Origin: an uncultured Bacteroidota bacterium
GTDB lineage: Bacteria > Bacteroidota > Bacteroidia > UKL13-3
NCBI GenBank assembly: GCA_903898215.1
Contig: CAIUEQ010000013.1
Span: forward strand, 1 to 13,875
DNA length: 13,875 nucleotides
Direction: 5' to 3'
The notes below the pieces were generated by a model. It was not told where the DNA came from and did no database searches. It saw only the letters and a program-made list of their open reading frames with translations. Positions 1 through 6,203 of the stretch are shown here, in pieces. Both the position numbers and the translations under genes were made by a program. Positions within the stretch are counted from its first letter, which is position 1; each line of letters begins with the position of its first letter.

Positions 1-1
1 C

Positions 2-160
2 GATATGATTGGGCGACAAGTTTTAAACAGACAGCTTTCTGTTAGCTCAAAAAATCAAGTTTCATCTTTAGATATTTCGAAACTTACGAGTGGGTCATAT
101 TTTATTAGTGTGACTTCTGAAAATGGTAACGAACAAAAAATAAAGTTCATAAAAGATTAA
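2..160 (+). CDS. C-terminal fragment of a secreted protein with a type IX secretion sorting domain
   Basis: Only the last 52 codons lie in the window; the 5' part is off the left edge. The reading frame shows the type A T9SS C-terminal sorting pattern: a DMIGRQVL start, then alternating polar and hydrophobic residues (SLDISKLTSGSYFISV), then a short Gly/Asn turn and the basic end KIKFIKD before TAA at 158-160. In this family the domain directs export across the outer membrane by the type IX system and is normally cleaved off. The identity of the passenger domain cannot be judged. The gldD and gldE genes nearby fit a genome with a gliding/T9SS apparatus. Confidence 0.8.
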   Translation, partial: DMIGRQVLNRQLSVSSKNQVSSLDISKLTSGSYFISVTSENGNEQKIKFIKD

Positions 161-179
161 ACCCTTGACTAAGGTTTAA
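157..179 (+). terminator. hairpin overlapping the stop codon of the T9SS gene
   Basis: TTAAACC, one bulged C, and TT pair with AAGGTTTAA around a GACT loop, giving a 9-bp stem that includes the TAA stop. There is no T tract directly after it, so by itself it is a weak terminator. It may act with the next hairpin or protect the 3' end. Confidence 0.35.
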
Positions 180-185
180 ATGCAT

Positions 186-219
186 GAGGGGGACCTGGCT
201 TTGCCGGGCTCTTTCATTT
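186..219 (+). terminator. probable terminator of the T9SS gene
   Basis: CCTGGC (194-199) pairs with GCCGGG (203-208) around a TTT loop, with one G-U pair. A purine-rich left flank faces the pyrimidine-rich CTCTTTCATTT on the right. This GC-rich stem with a T-rich 3' side sits between the sorting-domain gene and the pdhB promoter. The T tract is interrupted, hence moderate confidence. Confidence 0.45.
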
Positions 220-233
220 ATAGCCATTCCCAT

Positions 234-263
234 TTTGATACCAAACAATTCTGATTATTTTTG
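234..263 (+). promoter_or_regulatory. Bacteroidota-type promoter of pdhB
   Basis: TTTG at 234-237 and TATTTTTG at 256-263 match the -33 TTTG and -7 TAnnTTTG elements used by the Bacteroidota primary sigma factor, with an 18-base spacer. The expected start of transcription is about 269-271, leaving an untranslated leader of about 20 bases. This is the best promoter match in the window. Confidence 0.65.
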
Positions 264-288
264 TACCCGAACGTAACAAGATTTATTA

Positions 289-1266
289 ATGAGAATTATC
301 CAGTTTAGAGAAGCACTTCGTGAAGCAATGAACGAAGAAATGAGAAGAGATTCAGACATTATTTTATTGGGTGAAGAAGTAGCAGAGTATAACGGAGCTT
401 ATAAAGTTAGTCAGGGAATGTTAGATGAGTTTGGAGCAAAGAGAATTGTTGATACTCCAATAGCAGAATTAGGATTCACCGGAATAGGTATTGGGATGGC
501 CATGAATGGTTTGAGGCCAATTGTAGAGTTCATGACTTTTAATTTTTCTCTTGTAGCAATCGATCAAGTGATTAATGCAGCAGCTAAATTATATCAAATG
601 AGCGGTGGTCAATTTAACATTCCAATGGTTTTTCGTGGGCCAACAGGTTCAGCGGGACAATTAGGTGCGCAGCATTCACAAGCTTTCGAAAATTGGTATG
701 CAAACTGTCCGGGATTAAAAGTTGTTGTTCCTTCAAATCCATATGATGCAAAAGGCTTACTTAAAACTGCAATTAGAGATAACGATCCTGTAATATTTAT
801 GGAGAGTGAACAAATGTATGGTGATAAAGGAGAGGTTCCTGAAGAAGAATATTTAATTCCAATTGGGAAAGCTGATATTAAAAGAGAAGGTACAGATATT
901 ACCATTGTTTCGTTTGGAAAAATAATGAAGGTTGTTTTATTGGCTGCAGAAGAGTTGATGAAAGAAAATATTTCGGTTGAAGTTATTGATCTTAGAACAG
1001 TTCGACCGATAGATTATTTTACAGTTATTGAATCTGTTAAAAAAACTAATCGGTTAATCATTGTTGAAGAAGCCTGGCCATTGGCATCTATTTCTACAGA
1101 GATTACTTATATGGTTCAGAAAAACGCATTTGATTATCTTGATGCTCCAATAAGACGCATAAACACCACAGATACTCCATTAGGATATGCACCAACATTT
1201 GTACAGGAATTTTTACCTACGGTAGAAAAGGTTGTGAAAGTGGCTAAAGAATTAATGTATCGATAA
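289..1266 (+). CDS. pdhB: pyruvate dehydrogenase E1 component, beta subunit
   Basis: This is the beta chain of the thiamine-diphosphate-dependent E1 enzyme, which decarboxylates pyruvate and acetylates the lipoyl group of E2 in the cytoplasmic pyruvate dehydrogenase complex. The 325 residues are full length for the family. Visible signatures are GEEV at 28-31 (its Glu contacts the cofactor's aminopyrimidine), the DTPIAELGFTGIGIG block at 55-69, FMTFNF at 81-86, GPTGSAGQLGAQHSQ at 117-131 including the active-site His129, and an EEAW motif in the C-terminal transketolase domain. The N-terminal half is the pyrimidine-binding domain and the C-terminal half is the transketolase C domain. The alpha subunit is not adjacent; in this phylum it is often encoded elsewhere. 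The gene has its own promoter and converges on gldD. Confidence 0.95.
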   Translation: MRIIQFREALREAMNEEMRRDSDIILLGEEVAEYNGAYKVSQGMLDEFGAKRIVDTPIAELGFTGIGIGMAMNGLRPIVEFMTFNFSLVAIDQVINAAAKLYQMSGGQFNIPMVFRGPTGSAGQLGAQHSQAFENWYANCPGLKVVVPSNPYDAKGLLKTAIRDNDPVIFMESEQMYGDKGEVPEEEYLIPIGKADIKREGTDITIVSFGKIMKVVLLAAEELMKENISVEVIDLRTVRPIDYFTVIESVKKTNRLIIVEEAWPLASISTEITYMVQKNAFDYLDAPIRRINTTDTPLGYAPTFVQEFLPTVEKVVKVAKELMYR

Positions 1267-1283
1267 TACTTAGAAATATCGAT
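1259..1283. terminator. small inverted repeat between convergent pdhB and gldD
   Basis: ATCGATA (1259-1265) and TATCGAT (1277-1283) form a perfect 7-bp stem with an 11-base loop, covering the pdhB stop and the 17-base gap to gldD. A bidirectional weak terminator is plausible from its position, but the stem is AT-rich and T tracts are short. Confidence 0.3.
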
Positions 1284-1856
1284 TTAATTCCATCTAAGAG
1301 TTTCAATCATTTTTATTACATCCAATTTTAAGAAATCCAGAACAGGAGCAATTGAATCTGTATTGGTTTTAATATTAAAATATAACGCTCCACGTAAAAA
1401 GTGATGGGCGCTATCTGTAACATAAAACTGAAAATTAGTTGCAGTATTTCCACTTATCTCATAAAGCATTCCATGGATATATTTATTTGAGATAAATGTT
1501 TCATAAATCTCGTCAGCTTTGATGGTATGTTTATAAACCAAAGTACGAGAATCTTCAGTCATTTTTAGTAAATCAGCTTGTGAATTGATGGGCTTATAAC
1601 TGAGGTGAAGTGTTGCATTAAACGGTTCATAATTTAAGTTGAACCAACATTTTTCGGCACCCGGATAATCATCATTTTTCATAATAGAATATACAGGAAT
1701 ATCACAGCTGAAACCACATTCAGTTTCAAATAATTTGTATTCTTTTTTTGGTAATTCGATGCGTTGAAATCCACGTGGCTTAGGAGTGTATTCTTGCTCA
1801 CAGGATTGAAGAATAAATGCAATTAATATCAAAGCAATAAATCGTAATTTTATCAT
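1284..1856 (-). CDS. gldD: gliding motility lipoprotein GldD
   Basis: GldD is a lipoprotein required for Bacteroidota gliding and for T9SS function; its exact biochemical role is not established. The 190-residue product starts with a lipoprotein signal: hydrophobic IALILIAFI, then the lipobox LQSC with the lipidated Cys at 19. Family motifs follow: YTPKPRGFQRIELPKKEY after the Cys, a LHLSYKPI strand in the middle, and FYVTDSAHHFLRGALYF towards the end. Length matches the family. It is last in mutY-ssb-gldE-gldD; its ATG shares one base with the gldE stop (TAATG), which suggests translational coupling and joint production of GldD and GldE. Confidence 0.93.
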   Translation of the reverse strand: MIKLRFIALILIAFILQSCEQEYTPKPRGFQRIELPKKEYKLFETECGFSCDIPVYSIMKNDDYPGAEKCWFNLNYEPFNATLHLSYKPINSQADLLKMTEDSRTLVYKHTIKADEIYETFISNKYIHGMLYEISGNTATNFQFYVTDSAHHFLRGALYFNIKTNTDSIAPVLDFLKLDVIKMIETLRWN

Positions 1857-3256
1857 TAATTTTCTTCCTCAACTTTTTTTACGATAACCTTTACTTTTTT
1901 AATTTTTCTTTTATCAGCAGCTTCAATAACAAAAGTAAAATTTTGGTATTCAATTTTTTCGCCAAGCGATGGCAAATCACCAGATAGCTCAAGCAACAAT
2001 CCGCCAATTGTATCAGCTTCTTCTCTTATTTCTTCAAAAGTATCCGGTTCTATTTCCATAAACCTACACATATCATTAATCAACATTTTAGCTTCAAACA
2101 GATAAGTGTTATCGTTAAGTTTTGAATAGGATAAATCTTCTTCATCAAATTCGTCATTGATCTCACCAAAAATTTCTTCCAAAATATCTTCCATTGTTGC
2201 CATTCCGGATGTTCCGCCAAACTCATCTACAACAATTGCAACATGTACTCTTTTCTTTTGAAAATCTTTTAACAAGTCATCAATTTTTTTGCTTTCGGGA
2301 ACAAAGTATGGTTTACGAATAAGTGAAAGCCAGTTAAAATTATCTTCTTTATTGATATGAGGAAGCAAATCTTTGATGTAAAGAATACCAATAATATTGT
2401 CAAGATTATCTCTAAAAACCGGCACCCGTGAATAACCCCAATCATTAATTTTATGAAGCAATTGATTGAAAAGAATATTGGAATCGATAGCAGAAACATC
2501 GGGCCGTTGACGCATAATCTGTTTTACGTTTATGGTTCCGAAGTTTACAATTGATTTCAGAATTGTTTTTTCTTGCTTGCTTGTTTCCTCCAAATTGCTG
2601 GTAATATCTATTGCATGGGTAAGTTCGTCAACAGAAAGTGTATGCCCTTTTTTGGTAATTCTTTTATCAATAATTGATGTTGATTTTACCAATAAATAAA
2701 CAAAAGGGTTAAATAATATTTTTATTGAATGCATTGGAACAGCCATAAAACGCGATACTTTCATGTTGTTTTGAGAGGCATAAATCTTTGGCATTACTTC
2801 TCCAAACAGCACAAGGGTAAAAGTAATCAGTGTTAATTCCAGAGCCAATCCTATTAAATGATTTGAGCCAAAATCAAACATTACGTCAAACATTAAACCC
2901 GAAACCATCACTATGGCAATATTGCTAAAAGTGTTTGCTATTAAGATGCTTGCCAATAATTGCTTTGGATTACTCAATAAAAAATTTGATGAATTGGCAA
3001 CTCTTGATTTTCCTTCTGTAAGTTCTTCAATCTGAATTTTTGATAAAGAAAAAAATGCGTTTTCAGAACTTGATACAAGTGCAGAAAAAACAATAAATAC
3101 AATTATTACAAGTGCGCAAACCAATACAGTAAAAATATCAACCGTAGTAAGTGTTGTTCTGATCAATGCAAAAATCATTGATAATTGTGGAGGTTCTCCA
3201 GATATACTTTCCAAATTTATTTTTGTTAAATTAATTATTTCAGAATGGTAATTCAT
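1856..3256 (-). CDS. gldE: gliding motility-associated protein GldE (CNNM/CorC-type membrane protein)
   Basis: This is a 466-residue inner-membrane protein of the hemolysin C/CorC-like family. A DUF21-type transmembrane domain covers roughly residues 37-200, with hydrophobic segments near 40-61, 100-125 and 134-152 and the conserved FGEVMPK at 151-157. Two CBS domains follow (about 246-366, with GYSRVPVFRDNLDNIIGIL and AIVVDEFGGTSGMATMEDILE), then a CorC/HlyC-type C-terminal domain (about 382-462). In Flavobacterium GldE is a partner of GldD; the fold resembles Mg2+/Co2+ transporters, but transport is not shown for GldE. The start at 3256 lies inside the 3' end of ssb, giving a 17-base overlap; Met27 is a possible shorter start. 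The stop overlaps the gldD start. Confidence 0.92.
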   Translation of the reverse strand: MNYHSEIINLTKINLESISGEPPQLSMIFALIRTTLTTVDIFTVLVCALVIIVFIVFSALVSSSENAFFSLSKIQIEELTEGKSRVANSSNFLLSNPKQLLASILIANTFSNIAIVMVSGLMFDVMFDFGSNHLIGLALELTLITFTLVLFGEVMPKIYASQNNMKVSRFMAVPMHSIKILFNPFVYLLVKSTSIIDKRITKKGHTLSVDELTHAIDITSNLEETSKQEKTILKSIVNFGTINVKQIMRQRPDVSAIDSNILFNQLLHKINDWGYSRVPVFRDNLDNIIGILYIKDLLPHINKEDNFNWLSLIRKPYFVPESKKIDDLLKDFQKKRVHVAIVVDEFGGTSGMATMEDILEEIFGEINDEFDEEDLSYSKLNDNTYLFEAKMLINDMCRFMEIEPDTFEEIREEADTIGGLLLELSGDLPSLGEKIEYQNFTFVIEAADKRKIKKVKVIVKKVEEEN

Positions 3257-3668
3257 CGATTAAATTATTATCTGTTTTTTCAGATAATGGTGTGATTTCA
3301 GATGAAAGATTATTTTTATTTTCGGTATCACTTTTTTTCGGACCGTTATTTAATAACGTCATCGTAGTTGCGCGAATTTTTTTGTCACTAATTTCATGTC
3401 CCTCTTTGTCTTTCCATTTATAGGATCTTATTTTCCCTTCAATGTATACTTGCATTCCTTTTTTTAAATATTTTTCGGCATTCTTTGCCATGGTATCCCA
3501 CATCTCAATAGTATGCCATTCAGTGTCGGTTCTTTTTTCTCCATTTTTATCAGTAAAAGTTTCGCTTGTTGCTAGACTAAATTGTGCAACAACTTTGTTG
3601 TTTTCAAAGTAACGAACCTCAGGATCTCTACCTATGTTTCCCAATAATATCACTTTGTTAACCGACAT
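3240..3668 (-). CDS. ssb: single-stranded DNA-binding protein
   Basis: SSB coats single-stranded DNA in replication, recombination and repair and recruits partners through its acidic C-terminal tip. The 142-residue product has an OB fold from residue 1 to about 106 (VNKVILLGNIGRDPEVRY, the WHTIEMWDTMAKNAEKYLKKG block, VYIEGKIRSYKWKDKEG). A polar, Asn/Ser-rich linker follows, then the tip DELPF, the family's DDxPF-like ending with a terminal Phe. Length is normal. Its ATG directly follows the mutY stop (TAA then ATG), and its last codons are reused in another frame as the gldE start. Presence in an operon with mutY links it to repair, although it may be the housekeeping SSB. Confidence 0.95.
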   Translation of the reverse strand: MSVNKVILLGNIGRDPEVRYFENNKVVAQFSLATSETFTDKNGEKRTDTEWHTIEMWDTMAKNAEKYLKKGMQVYIEGKIRSYKWKDKEGHEISDKKIRATTMTLLNNGPKKSDTENKNNLSSEITPLSEKTDNNLIDELPF

Positions 3669-4733
3669 TTATTTTTTATTTGAATGCAAGTTAAGATAAT
3701 TTAAAAATTTATCAAATAATCGCGAGACCGCATATTTGTTTATATCTCCAATGTCAACAAGCATATAGCTTTCATTTATGAGTTTTATTTTTTTGCTTGA
3801 GGATAGTTTGAAAAAATCGGCATAAATTGTTTGATGGGTGAGTTGATGTTTGATTGAGAATATTTTTTTGATTTGAAATGTTTCTGATTTTTGAAACATA
3901 TTTTTAAAATCAATTTGATTAATAATTTCAAATTCATTTAAACTGCTTTCAGTATCAAAATTTGGAAGCTCAAATAATCCCTTCCAAATTTGTTTCTCTG
4001 TTCTTTGTATGATGTAAATCGTATTGTTTTGTTCAATATAAAAATAATTTATAAAACGATTTCGGGGTTTATTCTTTTTTATCTTTTGAGGGAAATCATA
4101 AATGGAATTCTTTTTAAATGCTTCGCAATTTAATCTTACAGGACAGTCATCACACAAAGGTTGACGGGGTTTACAAACTAGTGCTCCCAATTCCATTATA
4201 GCTTGATTATTTATCCCTGGATTTTTTTTGTCTAAGATTTCGTTTGCGATTTTTTCAAAGAGATTTTTACCTTTAGAAGAATTGATTGGTTCATCAATCG
4301 CAAAAATTCTCGATAATACCCTCGATACATTTCCGTCAACAACAGCTCTTGATTCATTGTAAGCAAAAGAAGAAATAGCTGCAGCTGTATATGGTCCAAT
4401 TCCTGTAAGTTTTATTAATTCATCATAGGTTTTTGGAAATACAGATTGACGATTTTTAGCAATCTCTCTTGCTGTTTTTAACATATTTGATGCTCGATTG
4501 TAATAACCTAACCCTTGCCACAATTTCATCACATCGTCATTGTTAGCCTCAGCAAGTTTTTTTACTGTTTTATACTTAGCTATAAATTTATGATAATAAG
4601 GTAACCCTTGTTCAACACGGGTTTGTTGCAAAATGATTTCCGAAAGCCAAATAAAATAGGGGTCGTTGGTATTCCTCCATGGAAGATCACGTTTATTTTT
4701 TTTATACCAATTTATTATCTCTTTTGAAAGCAT
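3669..4733 (-). CDS. mutY: A/G-specific adenine DNA glycosylase MutY
   Basis: MutY removes adenine mispaired with 8-oxoguanine, preventing G:C to T:A mutations. The 354-residue product has the full layout. The N-terminal catalytic domain has the catalytic Glu32 in WLSEIILQQTRVEQ, the helix-hairpin-helix LTGIGPYTAAAI (109-120), and the catalytic Asp133 in VVDGNVSRV. The [4Fe-4S] ligands Cys187, Cys194, Cys197 and Cys203 follow in the usual C-x6-C-x2-C-x5-C spacing. The C-terminal Nudix-like domain (about 226-345) contains IIQRTEKQIWKGLFELPNF, as expected for 8-oxoG recognition. It is first in the minus-strand operon and divergent from HU; no convincing minus-strand promoter was found in the shared spacer. 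Confidence 0.95.
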   Translation of the reverse strand: MLSKEIINWYKKNKRDLPWRNTNDPYFIWLSEIILQQTRVEQGLPYYHKFIAKYKTVKKLAEANNDDVMKLWQGLGYYNRASNMLKTAREIAKNRQSVFPKTYDELIKLTGIGPYTAAAISSFAYNESRAVVDGNVSRVLSRIFAIDEPINSSKGKNLFEKIANEILDKKNPGINNQAIMELGALVCKPRQPLCDDCPVRLNCEAFKKNSIYDFPQKIKKNKPRNRFINYFYIEQNNTIYIIQRTEKQIWKGLFELPNFDTESSLNEFEIINQIDFKNMFQKSETFQIKKIFSIKHQLTHQTIYADFFKLSSSKKIKLINESYMLVDIGDINKYAVSRLFDKFLNYLNLHSNKK

Positions 4734-4803
4734 CTTTTTATTCGGCTAAAATACACTCAGAATATTTTTTTTTACGTTGATGCTGATTTTATTTTGAAAT
4801 ACT

Positions 4804-4811
4804 TACATTTG
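4804..4811 (+). promoter_or_regulatory. -7 element of the HU operon
   Basis: TACATTTG matches TAnnTTTG exactly, 79 bases before the HU start codon. A TTG at 4777-4779 is the only upstream candidate for the -33 box and would give a 24-base spacer, at or just beyond the usual upper limit. The implied leader is about 70 bases. Confidence 0.45.
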
Positions 4812-4889
4812 CAACCCCGAAATAGGGAAAAAAGTATTCAAGTAACCCATTGAAAGATAATTTATAACATCTTTAATTAGTAATAAAAA

Positions 4890-5210
4890 ATGACAAAAGC
4901 AGAAATCATTACAGAAATTTCAACAAAAACAGGAATTGAAAAAGCGCACGTTCAGGAAGCTGTAGAATCGTTTTTCAAAGTAGTAAGAACATCAATGATC
5001 GATGGTAAAAACGTTTATTTCCGTGGATTCGGTAGTTTCATCATTAAAAAGAGAGCAAAAAAGATTGCGCGTAATATTTCAAAAAATACTGCGATGGTAA
5101 TTGATGAGCATTTTATACCAAGCTTTAAACCGGCTAAAACTTTCGTTGATAAAGTAAAGAAAAGCGAAGCTGTAAAATCAAAAGCAGCTAAACTAGCAGC
5201 TAAAGCATAA
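4890..5210 (+). CDS. hup: HU family DNA-binding protein with a Lys/Ala tail
   Basis: HU is a nucleoid protein that binds and bends DNA as a dimer. The 106-residue product shows the family pattern: MTKAEIITEIS, an amphipathic helix pair to about residue 38, the GFGSF turn (47-51), the basic DNA-binding arm (about 53-77), and the closing PSFKPAKTFVDKV helix. It exceeds the usual length of about 90 by a tail rich in Lys and Ala (KSKAAKLAAKA). Such a tail could add nonspecific DNA contacts, which is inference. It is followed seven bases later by the TPR gene, which suggests cotranscription. Confidence 0.93.
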   Translation: MTKAEIITEISTKTGIEKAHVQEAVESFFKVVRTSMIDGKNVYFRGFGSFIIKKRAKKIARNISKNTAMVIDEHFIPSFKPAKTFVDKVKKSEAVKSKAAKLAAKA

Positions 5211-5217
5211 TTTTAAA

Positions 5218-6027
5218 TTGACAGGAAAACAACTCACCTTAGTTTCAGCAGCCCTATTATTAGTATTCATACTTTTTTATTTGGGTTACCAATCTTCAAC
5301 AGTAAAAAAAACTGGAGAGGTTGCAACTACTTTGAGTTCATTTAATTTTCAAACATATCTTGAACAGAGTAAATCTAAAATTCCCGCTGAAATAAAAGGA
5401 AGGATTATTTTACTTGAAGAGCATAAATCGGATCAGGCAAACCTGATGAATTTATCTCGAATTTGGGATTCTTTAAAATTTCCTTTCATTTCGGCTCAAT
5501 ATCTTTTTGATATTGCACAATCACAACCTGACGAACATAATTGGCAGGTAGCCGGAACAAAATTTTATGATGTTGCATCTTTTACAAAAGATAGTTCAAT
5601 GCAAATGGTGGCAGCAACAAATGCCAAAAATGCTTTTGAAAAAGTACTATTGTTAAACCCTGATAATTTGGATGCCAAAAACGCACTTGGCATTTTATAC
5701 ATTCAGGTTAGTAATGATATTATGAAAGGAGTGCAGATACTGAAAGAAGTTGTTGCAAAAGATTCAAACAATCTACAAGCAATATTTTCATTGGGAATGC
5801 TCTCTATTCAATCGGGTCAATTAGATAAGGCGATACTTCGATTTAAAAAATTGATTTCGCTTCAGCCTTTCAACCCCGAATATTATTATTATCTTGCCGA
5901 TCTTTACGCAAAGACCGGACAGAAGGAACAAGCAATACATACTTACGAAACATGTAAAACTTTGTTAAAAGATAAGCAAGCAAAAAAAGACATAGACAAC
6001 ATAATTAACCAACTTAAAAATACTTAA
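5218..6027 (+). CDS. membrane-anchored tetratricopeptide repeat protein
   Basis: The 269-residue product begins with a hydrophobic anchor (LVSAALLLVFILFYLGY, about 8-24) and probably faces the periplasm. A polar helical stretch follows, then TPR units from about residue 130, for example NAFEKVLLLNPDNLDAKNALGILYI, then LQAIFSLGMLSIQSGQLDKAILRFKKLISL, then YYYYLADLYAKTGQKEQAIHTYE. I quote these only as pattern landmarks. TPRs mediate protein contacts, so an adaptor role is likely but no partner can be named. The start is TTG at 5218: an in-frame TAG lies at 5194-5196, no ATG occurs between it and the TTG, and the next Met would remove the anchor. It occupies the position between HU and rng commonly held by a TPR protein in Bacteroidota. 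Confidence 0.8.
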   Translation: MTGKQLTLVSAALLLVFILFYLGYQSSTVKKTGEVATTLSSFNFQTYLEQSKSKIPAEIKGRIILLEEHKSDQANLMNLSRIWDSLKFPFISAQYLFDIAQSQPDEHNWQVAGTKFYDVASFTKDSSMQMVAATNAKNAFEKVLLLNPDNLDAKNALGILYIQVSNDIMKGVQILKEVVAKDSNNLQAIFSLGMLSIQSGQLDKAILRFKKLISLQPFNPEYYYYLADLYAKTGQKEQAIHTYETCKTLLKDKQAKKDIDNIINQLKNT

Positions 6028-6031
6028 CATT

Positions 6032-6121
6032 ATGCCAAGCGGTAAAAAAAGAAAACGTCATAAAATAGCTACTCACAAGCGTAAAAAACGCCTTAGAAAA
6101 AACAGACACAAGAAAAAATAA
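6032..6121 (+). CDS. 29-residue Lys/Arg/His-rich protein, AURKAIP1/COX24-domain type
   Basis: This short gene encodes a 29-residue protein starting MPSGKKRKRHKIATHKRKKR and ending RLRKNRHKKK, with 19 Lys, Arg or His residues. I recognise the pattern from Bacteroidota proteins annotated as AURKAIP1/COX24-domain proteins, whose eukaryotic relatives include the mitochondrial small-subunit ribosomal protein mS38. A ribosome- or RNA-bound role is therefore likely but is inference here. The ATG lies four bases after the TPR stop, so it is the third cistron of the HU operon, and rng, an rRNA-processing enzyme, follows. A 9-bp inverted repeat covers its stop codon. Confidence 0.8.
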   Translation: MPSGKKRKRHKIATHKRKKRLRKNRHKKK

Positions 6122-6130
6122 TTTTCTTGT
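6108..6130 (+). terminator. inverted repeat across the stop codon of the 29-residue gene
   Basis: ACAAGAAAA (6108-6116) pairs perfectly with TTTTCTTGT (6122-6130) around AATAA, with the TAA stop in and beside the loop. No T tract follows, so it could be a 3'-end stabiliser or part of a two-hairpin terminator region with 6152-6198. Confidence 0.3.
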
Positions 6131-6151
6131 ATGCTCTCTATCAATTTTAAG

Positions 6152-6198
6152 ACAGTTTAGTTGCAAGGCTGAACTGTATCTTTATTTTTAATTTTTTT
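6152..6198 (+). terminator. terminator or attenuator between the HU operon and rng
   Basis: ACAGTTTAG (6152-6160) pairs with CTGAACTGT (6169-6177), a 9-bp stem with one G-U pair and an 8-base loop. A 21-base T-rich tract follows at once. This is the canonical intrinsic-terminator form. No TAnnTTTG element was seen between it and the rng start at 6204, so rng may depend on readthrough; the element would then act as an attenuator. Confidence 0.6.
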
Positions 6199-6203
6199 CG
6201 ATA

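Noticed and set aside
609..905. 98-codon minus-strand frame inside pdhB
   Set aside because: It is antisense to a full-length, well-conserved pdhB and shows no recognisable domain.
2269..2499. 76-codon minus-strand frame inside gldE
   Set aside because: It overlaps the CBS region of gldE in another frame; its Ile/Phe-rich composition is typical of a shadow in AT-rich DNA.
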